A stretch of 58,454 nt of DNA from JBCCDY01 sp039030555. Its GTDB lineage: Bacteria > Bacteroidota > Bacteroidia > Cytophagales > Cyclobacteriaceae. A model generated the notes under the pieces. That model was given only the letters and a program-made list of their open reading frames with translations. It did not search any database and had not been told where the DNA came from. The translations under genes and the position numbers were made by a program. This document shows positions 9,497 through 17,880 of this stretch, one piece after another. Positions within the stretch are counted from its first letter, which is position 1. Every line of letters starts with the position of its first letter. The stretch is from positions 1-58,454 of the forward strand of contig JBCCDY010000023.1 in NCBI GenBank assembly GCA_039030555.1. Reading direction: 5' to 3'.

Positions 9497-10834
9497 ATGC
9501 TAAGGGTTGTTAACATACAGGGTTCAGAAAAGTCGTTTCAAAAGGAAGGCCTTTCTTTTGCAAGAATTTCAAGTGCCGAAGAAGTAGTTTGGGAGGAATT
9601 GAATTCTTGTGACGCCCTAGTGATTGACAACCCTTCATTTGTTTCTTCTATCTGTAGTGCTGTCAGAAGGCATCAAGAAGTGGTACTTGCATTAAAACCG
9701 ATTTTTCACAATGACCCAGGTTTAACTGACCGCTTGACAGATGGGTACTTTTCGGGAGCTCAGAAAGACTATCAGAAGATCAAATCGATTCATGAAAGAC
9801 TCCAGATGATTCAGTATCAGGGAGCCTCTCTAAACAATAACCACTCAATGACCCGGCTTACTCAGTATCTGTTTACCAGAAATATACTGTTAAAACCCTA
9901 TAACAACAGGTTGTCTTCCATAGGATACCTTTTTCCTTTTCTGGATTCTTATGTGGATATTAAAAAACAGCATGATGTCCTGGACATACTTGCTAAAGCA
10001 GAAGAGAAAGGTTATTTAACAGGTAAAACGCACGACAAGATCCATCAATGCAAAAGCTGTAAAGGCAATTACCTTAATTTCAGGGAGACCTGTCCATCCT
10101 GCCATTCTCTCGACATTACACCAAAAGACCTGATTCATCACTTTGTGTGTGCTCACGTGGCAGAAGAAGAAACATTTTTTAAAAATGGAGAGATGCAGTG
10201 CCCTAAATGTGACCGTAAAATGCGGCATATAGGGATTGATTATGATAAGCCGTCTTCAGTTTACACCTGCAATTGCTGCCAAAATCAGTTTCAGGAGCCA
10301 GAAATGATTGCTTTTTGTATGGACTGCCAGACTGAGCAGAATCTGGATGAACTTCAGGAAGCTGTGATCAGAGAGTATGGCTTAACGGCTAAAGGAGAGG
10401 AATTTGCAAAATATGGGAATCAGTCCCCAGCGGAGGATAACAGCACCGAAAACTTATCTCCTTTCCTGTTTAAAATTTTATGTAAGCAGGAAGTAGAGCG
10501 TATCAAGAGCAGAAACATTAAAAGCTACCTTCTGGAATATAAAGTTAGCACTGCGCTATTTGGAAAATTTGATAATCGGACAAAAGAGGCACTGAAAGCA
10601 GAAATTGAAAAGATAATTAACAGTTATTTACCAGGCTCTGATGCCGTTTCGGCTAAACGATTCAATCATTACCAAGTGCTGTTAGCTGACTATAAAGAGA
10701 ATACAGCCATCGAATTGAGAAACCTGATAGAAGTCAACCTGAACAAGTTACTTTCTGATAACTTTTCCAATAACGACAACCTGATTGGCTCTTCAATGGA
10801 GTTACTCAACGAACAGCTCCTGAATGAAATTTGA
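9497..10834 (+). CDS. Multi-zinc-ribbon (TackOD1-like) cytoplasmic protein of the exopolysaccharide locus
   Basis: 445 residues, no signal peptide or membrane segment. The centre (about 180-280) carries many paired metal ligands: Cys185/Cys188 with Cys199/Cys202, His214/His215 and Cys218, Cys235/Cys238 with Cys258/Cys261, and Cys274/Cys277. The layout, including HHFVCAHV and MRHIGIDYDKPSSVY, resembles the TackOD1 metal-binding output domain first described in thaumarchaeal signalling proteins; I recall this from the family pattern and cannot search it. The N-terminal ~150 residues resemble a receiver-like alpha/beta fold without a recognisable phospho-site, and the last 130 are helical. It starts 26 bases after the dehydrogenase and its stop overlaps the synthase start (TGATG), so it is probably translated together with the synthase and may regulate it. 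Confidence 0.7.
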   Translation: MLRVVNIQGSEKSFQKEGLSFARISSAEEVVWEELNSCDALVIDNPSFVSSICSAVRRHQEVVLALKPIFHNDPGLTDRLTDGYFSGAQKDYQKIKSIHERLQMIQYQGASLNNNHSMTRLTQYLFTRNILLKPYNNRLSSIGYLFPFLDSYVDIKKQHDVLDILAKAEEKGYLTGKTHDKIHQCKSCKGNYLNFRETCPSCHSLDITPKDLIHHFVCAHVAEEETFFKNGEMQCPKCDRKMRHIGIDYDKPSSVYTCNCCQNQFQEPEMIAFCMDCQTEQNLDELQEAVIREYGLTAKGEEFAKYGNQSPAEDNSTENLSPFLFKILCKQEVERIKSRNIKSYLLEYKVSTALFGKFDNRTKEALKAEIEKIINSYLPGSDAVSAKRFNHYQVLLADYKENTAIELRNLIEVNLNKLLSDNFSNNDNLIGSSMELLNEQLLNEI

Positions 10835-12141
10835 TGGAGCATCTTCTCCCTGAATTTATAAATTACTGGTATCAGGCGGGCCCTTTAAAATTCATGAGGG
10901 TTTTCTGGTACTTCCTTATGTTCGAGTTTACCAGGTATATTATACTCGACTATATTATTGCATTTTTATTCTGGTGGAAAAGGGATGTCAGGAGCCAGAA
11001 ATGGAATACCGCGAGGCAGGCTCTTCAGATTGAGAACCCATTGATTTCGATCATAGTTCCTGGAAAAAACGAAGGAAAACACATTTACAAACTGGTTAAG
11101 TCGCTAAATGAGCAAACCTACCAGAACCTTGAGCTTATTGTTGTAGATGATGGTTCCGATGACAATACACCCATGATTGGACGAAGTCTTGAAAAAAGCG
11201 GTATGATTACCAGGTTCATCCGAAACGACATGCGAGGGGGAAAAGCTTCAGCAGCCAATACCGCGTTGCAGTTTTGCAGGGGGAAATATATCGTTCACCT
11301 CGATGCAGACTGTTCTTTTGATAGGGATGCTATTGAGAATTCAGTTATACCATTTTATCTGGATGACAGGATAGGTGCAGTAGGTGGTAATGTTAAGGTA
11401 AGGAATTACAAAGATAGTCTCTGTGCAAGGCTTCAGGCTGTAGAATACTTAAAAACAATTTCCATTGGGAGGATTGTGACTTCTTATCTTGGGATTTATA
11501 AAATCGTTTCAGGAGCTTTTGGAGCTTTTAAACCGGATATACTGAAATCAATCGGAGGGTGGGATATAGGGCCCGGACTTGATGGCGATATCACGGTGAA
11601 GATCCGAAAATCAGGATATAAAATTCACTTCGAACCATCCGCAGTATGCCTTACCAATGCTCCGGACAAATTTAAAAAGTTAACGAAGCAGAGGTTAAGG
11701 TGGGATAAATCAATTATACGTTTCAGGGTCAGGAAACACAATGACGTTTACACTCCTCATAAAGGCTTCAACTGGCTTAATTTTATTTCCCTTTCCGAGA
11801 ACGTATTTTACAATGTTATTCTGGACATTACCTTCTGGATTTACACAATAGACATGTATGCCAATCATTTCAGTCTGCTGAGATTTATTATCCCCATGAA
11901 CATTGTGCTTTATATGACAGTAAGTTATGTCCAGATGCTTTCAGCATATATTTTTTCCGAACGCAGGAAAGAAGAGCTACAGCTTTGGAATGTGTTACCG
12001 TTAATGACTCTTTATACAGGCCTTTACCTGCGCATTGTTCGTACCATTGCCTATTACAAGGAATTCTTTCTGAAAGAATCTTTTAACGACCCATGGAATC
12101 CTGAAAAGTCATCCAGGATGGCAAAAAGGTACGGTTTATAG
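10834..12141 (+). CDS. Processive family 2 glycosyltransferase (polysaccharide synthase)
   Basis: 435 residues from the ATG in the TGATG overlap (a TTG one codon earlier is also possible). Membrane segments lie near residues 22-48 and four or so between 310 and 400, flanking a cytoplasmic GT-A domain. Catalytic motifs of processive inverting synthases are all present: VVDDGSDD (Asp105/106), LDADCSFD (157-159), the acceptor-site Asp in GPGLDGDITVKI (250-252) and QRLRW (286-290). Hyaluronan, curdlan and alginate synthases share this set. It polymerises an activated sugar and moves the chain across the inner membrane. With the UDP-sugar dehydrogenase, adaptor and outer-membrane channel nearby, a uronic-acid-containing exopolysaccharide is likely. 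No C-terminal PilZ domain is visible. Confidence 0.9.
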   Translation: MEHLLPEFINYWYQAGPLKFMRVFWYFLMFEFTRYIILDYIIAFLFWWKRDVRSQKWNTARQALQIENPLISIIVPGKNEGKHIYKLVKSLNEQTYQNLELIVVDDGSDDNTPMIGRSLEKSGMITRFIRNDMRGGKASAANTALQFCRGKYIVHLDADCSFDRDAIENSVIPFYLDDRIGAVGGNVKVRNYKDSLCARLQAVEYLKTISIGRIVTSYLGIYKIVSGAFGAFKPDILKSIGGWDIGPGLDGDITVKIRKSGYKIHFEPSAVCLTNAPDKFKKLTKQRLRWDKSIIRFRVRKHNDVYTPHKGFNWLNFISLSENVFYNVILDITFWIYTIDMYANHFSLLRFIIPMNIVLYMTVSYVQMLSAYIFSERRKEELQLWNVLPLMTLYTGLYLRIVRTIAYYKEFFLKESFNDPWNPEKSSRMAKRYGL

Positions 12142-12229
12142 TTTTTACCAGTTAACGGGTCAGCCCAACAGTTCAACCCCTGCAATCTTCCTCCTAACGA
12201 GTATAAAATAATTGATCCTCAATGACTTA

Positions 12230-12237
12230 TACATTTG
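12230..12237 (+). promoter_or_regulatory. Possible -7 box TACATTTG
   Basis: Matches the Bacteroidota -7 consensus TAnnTTTG, with a TTG at 12212-12214 upstream as a weak -33. It lies only 16 bases before the next start codon, so the leader would be very short. A candidate promoter for the secreted protein gene that follows. Confidence 0.35.
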
Positions 12238-12253
12238 ATTAAAATTAAAAGTT

Positions 12254-12862
12254 ATGAGACAGCATTTTAAATACTGGATAGCGGTTTTATCTCTGATATT
12301 GTGTATTAAAGGGTCTAATGCCTTCTGCACAGAATTTAAGATTGGATTAAAAGGTAATGGTGTTCTAATTACTTCCAAAGGACAGTACGATAAACCGGAA
12401 TTGATTTCTGTTGAGCGGGGAGAGACCTCTTATAATTTCATTAAGCTTGAATGCAAAAAAGTATTACTTGACCAAAAGCTGGCATGGAAAGATTCGGACC
12501 CGCTACAGGGCTTCAATTTTTACAAACTGATTTACAGGAAAGCTGATGGAACTGTTGAACAGCAGATTCAAGGCATCTATGTCCCCTTCGAAAAACCGGA
12601 GATTTTATTAGCTGTTGCTCGCTGTCCACTCGCTAAATGCAGCCTTAATCTGTCCATACTTAATCTTGAAAGCGGGGAACTCCTAAATGGAAGTCTGGAA
12701 GCTTTTGACAGGCATGGTAGACTTGTTAGAAGGAGAAGAATTGGAGTAACTGTAGACAATCCTTCAGTGAAATTTCAAATAGGTAAGCGAAACAGGGTAC
12801 ATCTTCTTGTCCTTAAAAATGAGCATAACGAAATCATAGCTTCCAAAATCATAAAGGTGTAA
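12254..12862 (+). CDS. Secreted protein of unknown function
   Basis: 202 residues with a signal peptide (1-24, hydrophobic AVLSLILCIKG, cleavage near NAF-CTE). The mature part is beta-rich with no recognised domain. Four further cysteines occur (CTEF, LECKK, ARCPLAKCS), of which the close pair CPLAKC could form a disulphide in the periplasm. The gene lies 112 bases after the synthase in the same direction and before a large lipoprotein, so a role in polymer assembly or export at the cell surface is possible but only by position. Confidence 0.7.
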   Translation: MRQHFKYWIAVLSLILCIKGSNAFCTEFKIGLKGNGVLITSKGQYDKPELISVERGETSYNFIKLECKKVLLDQKLAWKDSDPLQGFNFYKLIYRKADGTVEQQIQGIYVPFEKPEILLAVARCPLAKCSLNLSILNLESGELLNGSLEAFDRHGRLVRRRRIGVTVDNPSVKFQIGKRNRVHLLVLKNEHNEIIASKIIKV

Positions 12863-12934
12863 ATCATCCTTATGGAAGAACCGCCTTACGGTCAATTCAG
12901 CAAACAATAATTCGAAACATAAAATCCTAAAATC

Positions 12935-14863
12935 ATGAAAAACAGTTTTTATCAGATGTTATTAGTCATAATCGTATCGGCCTGCCAGACAGATGATCCG
13001 ATTAATTCGATTGATCAGAGTTTTGAAAAGGTGGAAAGCGAGTTTGTGATCAATTCAAATTCGGCCCAGTTATCTCAAAGGATACACCTGATAAACAGGA
13101 CCGTTAAAATGAGGTTTAATGAGGACTATGCGGCCAATGGGAGAACAAGCTCTTCATCACCGTCACAAATTGATTTTTACTGGCATCATATTGCATCAGT
13201 AGAATCACCTCAAGTTTCAGGAGTGAAGTTAAGTGCTACTCATTTTGAAGTTGATGATAACAAAGCTTATGTAAGTTATCATAAGCAGGGCGATCAGCAC
13301 CTTGGTGCCACGGAAATACTGGATCTATCCGATCCTTACAATCCGATATTACAAAGCCAGATTAGTTTTCTGGAAGCTGACCTGAATGCTCTGACCTATA
13401 AAAATGACGGACAGGCAAAAGTTTATCTTGCTGCATCCAATCGAGTACACGGTGCTACAGTGTATCAGGTTGATATTTTGGGTAATATCTTTGGGAGTCA
13501 GATCAATCGTATGAATCTTTCCAATTCACTGGATGGTGCCGTGAGTGCTTCAGCAAATGCCATAGATGTCCTGAATGGGAAAATGATTGTAACTGCAGGA
13601 AAGACATTCGGAGGAACTTTCCTGATTGATGAAAATACTTTCGATGTCGAACAGGTTATGGAACAGAGTGATGCCAAGTATGCAGTAACAACAAATACGC
13701 TGGGCTCTGATTATTACGTTTCCTTGATTACGGGTGATGTGGCAAAACTTGAAGTTGGGCTAATGTCCAACTTCATGTCGCCACAGAGTTATAACATTGG
13801 ATCTATCGTTCATAATAATGTAGAAAGAGCCTACAGGGGGAAGTCAACCATGGAAATCTCTCCATTAAACAGTCAGGAGGTTTATGTGTCCATGGGGGCT
13901 GATGGCTTGAAATCATTCGATTTTACCAATGGCGCTATATTAAAGGAATCAAAGGGAACGATGCTTGTCGCGGGAAATACCAATGGAGTAACTCTTGATG
14001 AGGACTTCATTTATATTGCCAATGGTGCTGATGGTCTGGCTGTCGCCGAGTATCCCGAGAGTAACGATATAGACCCGGTCTTTTTCTGGGACCTTGAAGA
14101 ACAGCCGGCCTCCGTAAATTTTGTAAAAGCAAGAAACGATTACCTGTTTGTAGCAAAGGGTGAAGGCGGCTTTCATATCCTGAAGAAAATACCCAAGGCT
14201 CCATACGCATCAATTACTACTTACAACAGTCAGGGAACACCAGAAGGGTTGGAAGATGATATCGTCATATGCCCCGAGCTCCTTCCAACAATTTTTAGCG
14301 AGGCACTTCCCGAAAGACAGAATGCAGTTGCCAGCCATCCGGAATACTTTGAATTCGAAAAGAAGAATATTACACTTACAGAGGATGCTGAAGTATTTGT
14401 AACCTTCTTAAGGGAAGGTGCTGGCTATAAGAATATTCTGGGCTATTATGCCTACGAAGCTGACGATGAACCACAATCTGAGGATGAACTTGATAAAGTA
14501 GTAATCTTCCCCAATGCTTCTGCAGAACGTTCGGGAGGAGAACTGATTCCAGGAAACACCATGAAGCTGTTAGGAAGTTTTGAAGCCGGAATGACTATTG
14601 GATTCTTCCTGATATCGAATGGCTGGAAAGGAAAAATTACAGATGGAATTTACACTCAGCATACAAATCAGGAATTCAACGTTAATGAGAAACAGCAGAG
14701 TCTGATTTTCCATAGTCCCGGATGTAATGCGACTGTCATCTGCTTTGAAGATATTGTAGTGCCAAATGGAGACAATGATTTTAACGATGCCATCTTCCAG
14801 ATTAGTACTAACCCACCAAATGCGATAGATCCACTCGAGTATATTCAGATAGGGTTGGAGTAA
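12935..14863 (+). CDS. Lipoprotein with LVIVD-like beta-propeller repeats and DUF4114 domain
   Basis: 642 residues. A lipobox (IIVSAC, Cys17) predicts a lipoprotein, probably surface or periplasmic. Residues about 90-420 contain several repeats resembling LVIVD propeller blades (AYVSYHK...GATEILDLSDPYNP, VYVSMGADGLKSFDF, IYIANGADGLAVAEYP, LFVAKGEGGFHILKK). The C-terminal ~200 residues end in CFEDIVVPNGDNDFND, the acidic motif of DUF4114, which probably binds calcium. It is the last gene before a strong terminator and runs in the same direction as the synthase locus, so it may be a cell-surface accessory of the polymer. The function itself is unknown. Confidence 0.8.
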   Translation: MKNSFYQMLLVIIVSACQTDDPINSIDQSFEKVESEFVINSNSAQLSQRIHLINRTVKMRFNEDYAANGRTSSSSPSQIDFYWHHIASVESPQVSGVKLSATHFEVDDNKAYVSYHKQGDQHLGATEILDLSDPYNPILQSQISFLEADLNALTYKNDGQAKVYLAASNRVHGATVYQVDILGNIFGSQINRMNLSNSLDGAVSASANAIDVLNGKMIVTAGKTFGGTFLIDENTFDVEQVMEQSDAKYAVTTNTLGSDYYVSLITGDVAKLEVGLMSNFMSPQSYNIGSIVHNNVERAYRGKSTMEISPLNSQEVYVSMGADGLKSFDFTNGAILKESKGTMLVAGNTNGVTLDEDFIYIANGADGLAVAEYPESNDIDPVFFWDLEEQPASVNFVKARNDYLFVAKGEGGFHILKKIPKAPYASITTYNSQGTPEGLEDDIVICPELLPTIFSEALPERQNAVASHPEYFEFEKKNITLTEDAEVFVTFLREGAGYKNILGYYAYEADDEPQSEDELDKVVIFPNASAERSGGELIPGNTMKLLGSFEAGMTIGFFLISNGWKGKITDGIYTQHTNQEFNVNEKQQSLIFHSPGCNATVICFEDIVVPNGDNDFNDAIFQISTNPPNAIDPLEYIQIGLE

Positions 14864-14865
14864 AA

Positions 14866-14898
14866 AAAGCCCTTGTTAGATTTGACAAGGGCCTTTTT
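14866..14898 (+). terminator. Rho-independent terminator after the lipoprotein gene
   Basis: Perfect 8-base stem GCCCTTGT / ACAAGGGC (14869-14876 and 14885-14892) with an 8-base loop, preceded by A7 and followed by T5. It ends the exopolysaccharide-side transcript; the flanking A-run could also serve the convergent gene. Confidence 0.9.
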
Positions 14899-14922
14899 CA
14901 TTCTCAAAGTTTTTTTAAAAGG

Positions 14923-15636
14923 TTAACTACTACTAATATGCCTCATAAACATCCTTTTCGCTACGGGCATCACAGTGGAATGATATGGCATTTCAGATTT
15001 ACATTCCACTAAGTAAGTAGCTGGATTAGGTAACTCTTTATATTTTCTGACGAGTTCCATTTTTACATTTTCATAGGTTTCAAAAGAGCTTTTCGCCTTA
15101 TTTTCAATAAAGGTGAAGTTCACTCCCTTGTATTTCTCTTTTGAGTTTTCAAAAACACTCACCTGATAACGATATACATTAACAGGTTTCTTTCTTTTCG
15201 TTTCAATAAATATATAACCCTCATTGATATAGATTGGCATAAGTCCAATGGGTGATATTTCCAGATTGTCTTCGGCATAGTCAAATATCTCTTTGCCCTC
15301 ATCAACAGCTTCCTTAATTTTCGGAGCTGCGAATTCCAGTATTTGTTCAATTTCCTTCATTACCTCATCATCTTCAATGATTTTTTGATAAGTGAGTCGT
15401 AGCTTATTCAGATCTGCACCCGTTAGTTCTTTAGGAAAATGATTATACATCAATGATTTATTCTGTTGAATAAGCTTAATGTTGTTGTAATGAAAGAGCA
15501 GATCACTTAAGAAAGGGTATAACTTCAGTTCAATAAAAGACTCGCGGATTTTTTTTAGATAAGCCATAAGAACATACTTCTTATATTCAAAGTCTATCAA
15601 TCCATTGGTTATCCAGTCGTTTTGTAATTCTGCCAT
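14923..15636 (-). CDS. Conserved-looking cytoplasmic protein of unknown function, divergent from groES
   Basis: 237 residues, no signal peptide or membrane segment. The N-terminal half (about 1-130) is strongly helical and charged (RESFIELKLYPFLSDLL, KEAVDEGKEIFDYAED). The C-terminal half is beta-rich (GYIFIETKRKKPVNVYRYQV, LVECKSEMPYHSTVMPVA). I do not recognise the family. It is transcribed away from groES-groEL, and the 201 bases between the two starts contain two inverted repeats built from TGACAA/TTGTCA, so the two units may share a regulator. A stress-linked role is therefore possible but rests on position only. Confidence 0.75.
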   Translation of the reverse strand: MAELQNDWITNGLIDFEYKKYVLMAYLKKIRESFIELKLYPFLSDLLFHYNNIKLIQQNKSLMYNHFPKELTGADLNKLRLTYQKIIEDDEVMKEIEQILEFAAPKIKEAVDEGKEIFDYAEDNLEISPIGLMPIYINEGYIFIETKRKKPVNVYRYQVSVFENSKEKYKGVNFTFIENKAKSSFETYENVKMELVRKYKELPNPATYLVECKSEMPYHSTVMPVAKRMFMRHISSS

Positions 15637-15653
15637 AGTAGTTTGTTAGGTAT

Positions 15654-15678
15654 TGACAAAGAATATAGCAATTTGTCA
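15654..15678. promoter_or_regulatory. Inverted repeat TGACAAA-N11-TTTGTCA upstream of the groES-divergent gene
   Basis: Perfect 7-base arms at 15654-15660 and 15672-15678. It sits 18 bases upstream of the start of the minus-strand gene. Its arms are the same hexamer (TGACAA/TTGTCA) as in the larger repeat nearer groES, which points to one DNA-binding protein acting on both promoters. Confidence 0.55.
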
Positions 15679-15692
15679 GTATAGAGTCAACG

Positions 15693-15732
15693 ATGAAAAA
15701 TTGTCATACTGCTTAAACTGACAATTTTTCAT
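15693..15732. promoter_or_regulatory. 14-base perfect inverted repeat upstream of groES (putative operator)
   Basis: Arms ATGAAAAATTGTCA (15693-15706) and TGACAATTTTTCAT (15719-15732), perfect over 14 bases, separated by 12. A TACATTTT (15740-15747) just downstream resembles the -7 box TAnnTTTG, so the repeat would cover or abut the upstream promoter element. The CIRCE sequence TTAGCACTC-N9-GAGTGCTAA is absent, so HrcA control is not indicated. A further TGACAAA occurs at 15761-15767. Confidence 0.6.
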
Positions 15733-15837
15733 TCATAACTACATTTTTCTTAGAAAACACTGACAAAATGGAACCTGGCATAAGAACTGAGAGCAAAGAA
15801 TTATTAATTGTTAATAAATCAAAAACGTTTAAAACAA

Positions 15838-16116
15838 ATGTCAACAGTATCATTTAAACCTTTGGCAGACAGAGTTCTTGTAGAACCTGCTGCGGCAGAA
15901 GAAAAAACTGCTTCTGGAATCATTATTCCCGATACAGCTAAAGAGAAGCCTCAGAAAGGTGAGGTTGTGGCCGTAGGAACTGGCAAAAAAGATGAGCCTT
16001 TGAACTTGAAGATCGGCGATAGCGTACTTTATGGTAAATACGCCGGTACCGAGGTCAGTATTGATGGCAAAGAATATTTGATTATGAAGGAGTCAGATAT
16101 TTACGGAATCGTATAA
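15838..16116 (+). CDS. groES: Co-chaperonin GroES
   Basis: The 10-kDa heptameric lid of the GroEL folding chamber. From ATG 15838 it is 92 residues, the normal size, and contains FKPLADRVLVEPAAAEEKTA, SGIIIPDTAKEKPQKGEVVAVG (in two runs, the second holding the mobile loop) and the C-terminal YLIMKESDIYGIV. A TTG ten codons upstream keeps the frame open, but the added residues are not part of the family, so the ATG is preferred. groEL follows 46 bases downstream in the same operon. Confidence 0.97.
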   Translation: MSTVSFKPLADRVLVEPAAAEEKTASGIIIPDTAKEKPQKGEVVAVGTGKKDEPLNLKIGDSVLYGKYAGTEVSIDGKEYLIMKESDIYGIV

Positions 16117-16162
16117 TCAATCCTTTAATTCAATTTTAATTTAATCTAAAAATAATACAGAA

Positions 16163-17803
16163 ATGGCTAAAGATTTATTCTTTAACACAGATGCTAGAGA
16201 TCAGCTTAAAAAAGGTGTTGATACCTTAGCTGATGCCGTGAAGGTAACATTAGGTCCTAAAGGACGAAATGTAATTCTAGATAAGAAATTCGGAGCTCCT
16301 ACAGTCACTAAAGATGGTGTTTCAGTAGCGAAAGAAATCGAACTAAGAGAACCAATTGAGAATATGGGTGCTCAGCTTGTGAAAGAAGTCGCTTCTAAAA
16401 CTGCAGATGACGCTGGTGATGGAACCACTACTGCAACTGTTCTTACTCAGGCAATATTCGCGCACGGAATTAAAAACGTGGCTGCTGGTGCAAATCCAAT
16501 GGATCTTAAAAGAGGTATCGATAAAGCAGTTATCGAGATTGTAAGCAACTTAAAATCTCAGTCTAAAGACATTAAAGATAACGATGAGATTGCTCAGGTA
16601 GCTTCTGTTTCTGCCAACAACGATGAAGAAGTTGGTAAGATGATCGCTACTGCAATGGAAAAAGTTGGAAAAGACGGTGTGATCACTGTTGAAGAAGCAA
16701 AAGGAACTGAAACTGAAGTTAAAACTGTAGAAGGTATGCAGTTCGACAGAGGTTACCTTTCTCCTTACTTTGTGACCGACACAGAGAAAATGATCGCTGA
16801 CCTAGAAACCCCTTACATTCTTATTTATGATAAGAAAGTAAGTAATATGAAGGAATTACTTCCTGTATTGGAAGCAGTTGCTCAAACTGGAAAACCTTTA
16901 TTGATCATCGCAGAAGATGTTGAAGGAGAAGCCCTGGCAACATTAGTTGTAAACAAAATCAGAGGTTCTTTGAAAATTGCTGCTGTAAAAGCTCCTGGCT
17001 TTGGAGATAGAAGAAAAGCAATGCTTGAAGACATCGCTATTCTTACCGGTGGTACTGTAATTTCTGAAGAAAGAGGTTATAAATTAGAAAACGCTACTAT
17101 TGATTACTTAGGAACTGCTGAGAAAATCACGATTGATAAAGACAATACTACCATCGTTAACGGTGCTGGTAAAAAAGAAGATATCGAGGGTAGAGTAAAT
17201 CAAATTAAAGCACAGGTAGAGTCTACTACTTCTGATTACGACAAGGAAAAACTTCAGGAAAGGTTAGCTAAACTTTCTGGTGGTGTAGCCATCATATATG
17301 TTGGTGCAGCTACTGAAGTTGAAATGAAAGAGAAAAAAGACAGAGTTGATGATGCACTTCACGCAACACGAGCTGCTGTTCAAGAAGGTGTTGTTGCTGG
17401 TGGTGGAGTTGCTTTAGTAAGAGCAATAGATTCACTAGATAAAGTAGCAACTGACAATGAAGATCAGGCAACTGGTATCAACATTGTAAGACTAGCTCTT
17501 GAAGCTCCTTTAAGAACAATTGTTGAGAATGCAGGACAAGAAGGTTCTGTAGTTATTCAGAAAATAAGAGAAGGCAAAGGTGATTTCGGTTATAATGCCA
17601 GAACTGGAGTGTACGGTAGCATGGTAAAAGATGGTATCATTGACCCTACTAAAGTAACAAGACTTGCTCTTGAAAATGCTTCTTCTATTGCTTCATTATT
17701 GCTAACAACTGAATGCGTTGTTGCAGATGAGCCTGAAAAAGAAGGCGCAGGAGGACCTCCAATGCCAGGCGGAATGCCAGGTGGTATGGGCGGAATGATG
17801 TAA
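16163..17803 (+). CDS. groEL: Chaperonin GroEL
   Basis: The 60-kDa chaperonin, ATP-driven folding chamber with GroES. 546 residues, full length. Signatures include VTLGPKGRNVILDKKFG, the ATP site DAGDGTTTATVL, the apical domain stretch with IIAEDVEGEALATLVVNK, AAVEEGVVAGGG-type motif (here AAVQEGVVAGGGVAL), and the Gly-Met-rich tail (PGGMPGGMGGMM). It follows groES by 46 bases and ends just before a clear terminator. Codon use is noticeably more biased than that of its neighbours, as expected for a highly expressed gene. Confidence 0.98.
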   Translation: MAKDLFFNTDARDQLKKGVDTLADAVKVTLGPKGRNVILDKKFGAPTVTKDGVSVAKEIELREPIENMGAQLVKEVASKTADDAGDGTTTATVLTQAIFAHGIKNVAAGANPMDLKRGIDKAVIEIVSNLKSQSKDIKDNDEIAQVASVSANNDEEVGKMIATAMEKVGKDGVITVEEAKGTETEVKTVEGMQFDRGYLSPYFVTDTEKMIADLETPYILIYDKKVSNMKELLPVLEAVAQTGKPLLIIAEDVEGEALATLVVNKIRGSLKIAAVKAPGFGDRRKAMLEDIAILTGGTVISEERGYKLENATIDYLGTAEKITIDKDNTTIVNGAGKKEDIEGRVNQIKAQVESTTSDYDKEKLQERLAKLSGGVAIIYVGAATEVEMKEKKDRVDDALHATRAAVQEGVVAGGGVALVRAIDSLDKVATDNEDQATGINIVRLALEAPLRTIVENAGQEGSVVIQKIREGKGDFGYNARTGVYGSMVKDGIIDPTKVTRLALENASSIASLLLTTECVVADEPEKEGAGGPPMPGGMPGGMGGMM

Positions 17804-17824
17804 TTCCGAAATAATTATTGATAG

Positions 17825-17855
17825 AAAAACCCTGCTTTTAGTAGGGTTTTTTTAT
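17825..17855 (+). terminator. Terminator of the groES-groEL operon
   Basis: A short GC-rich stem (CCCTGC with GTAGGG, one wobble) extended by flanking A and T runs, followed by seven or more T residues. Lies 21 bases after the groEL stop. Confidence 0.85.
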
Positions 17856-17880
17856 TTTTAGAGGTCATCAAAAAAACCAC

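Noticed and set aside
14007..14213. Minus-strand open frames inside the LVIVD lipoprotein gene, and other antisense frames across the window
   Set aside because: They lie within well-supported genes on the other strand and have no recognisable domain or promoter.
15637..15837. CIRCE/HrcA operator upstream of groES
   Set aside because: The TTAGCACTC-N9-GAGTGCTAA pattern is not present; the inverted repeats there have a different core (TGACAA/TTGTCA).
15808..15837. Ten extra codons before groES from a TTG
   Set aside because: Not part of the GroES family, and a normal ATG gives the standard length.
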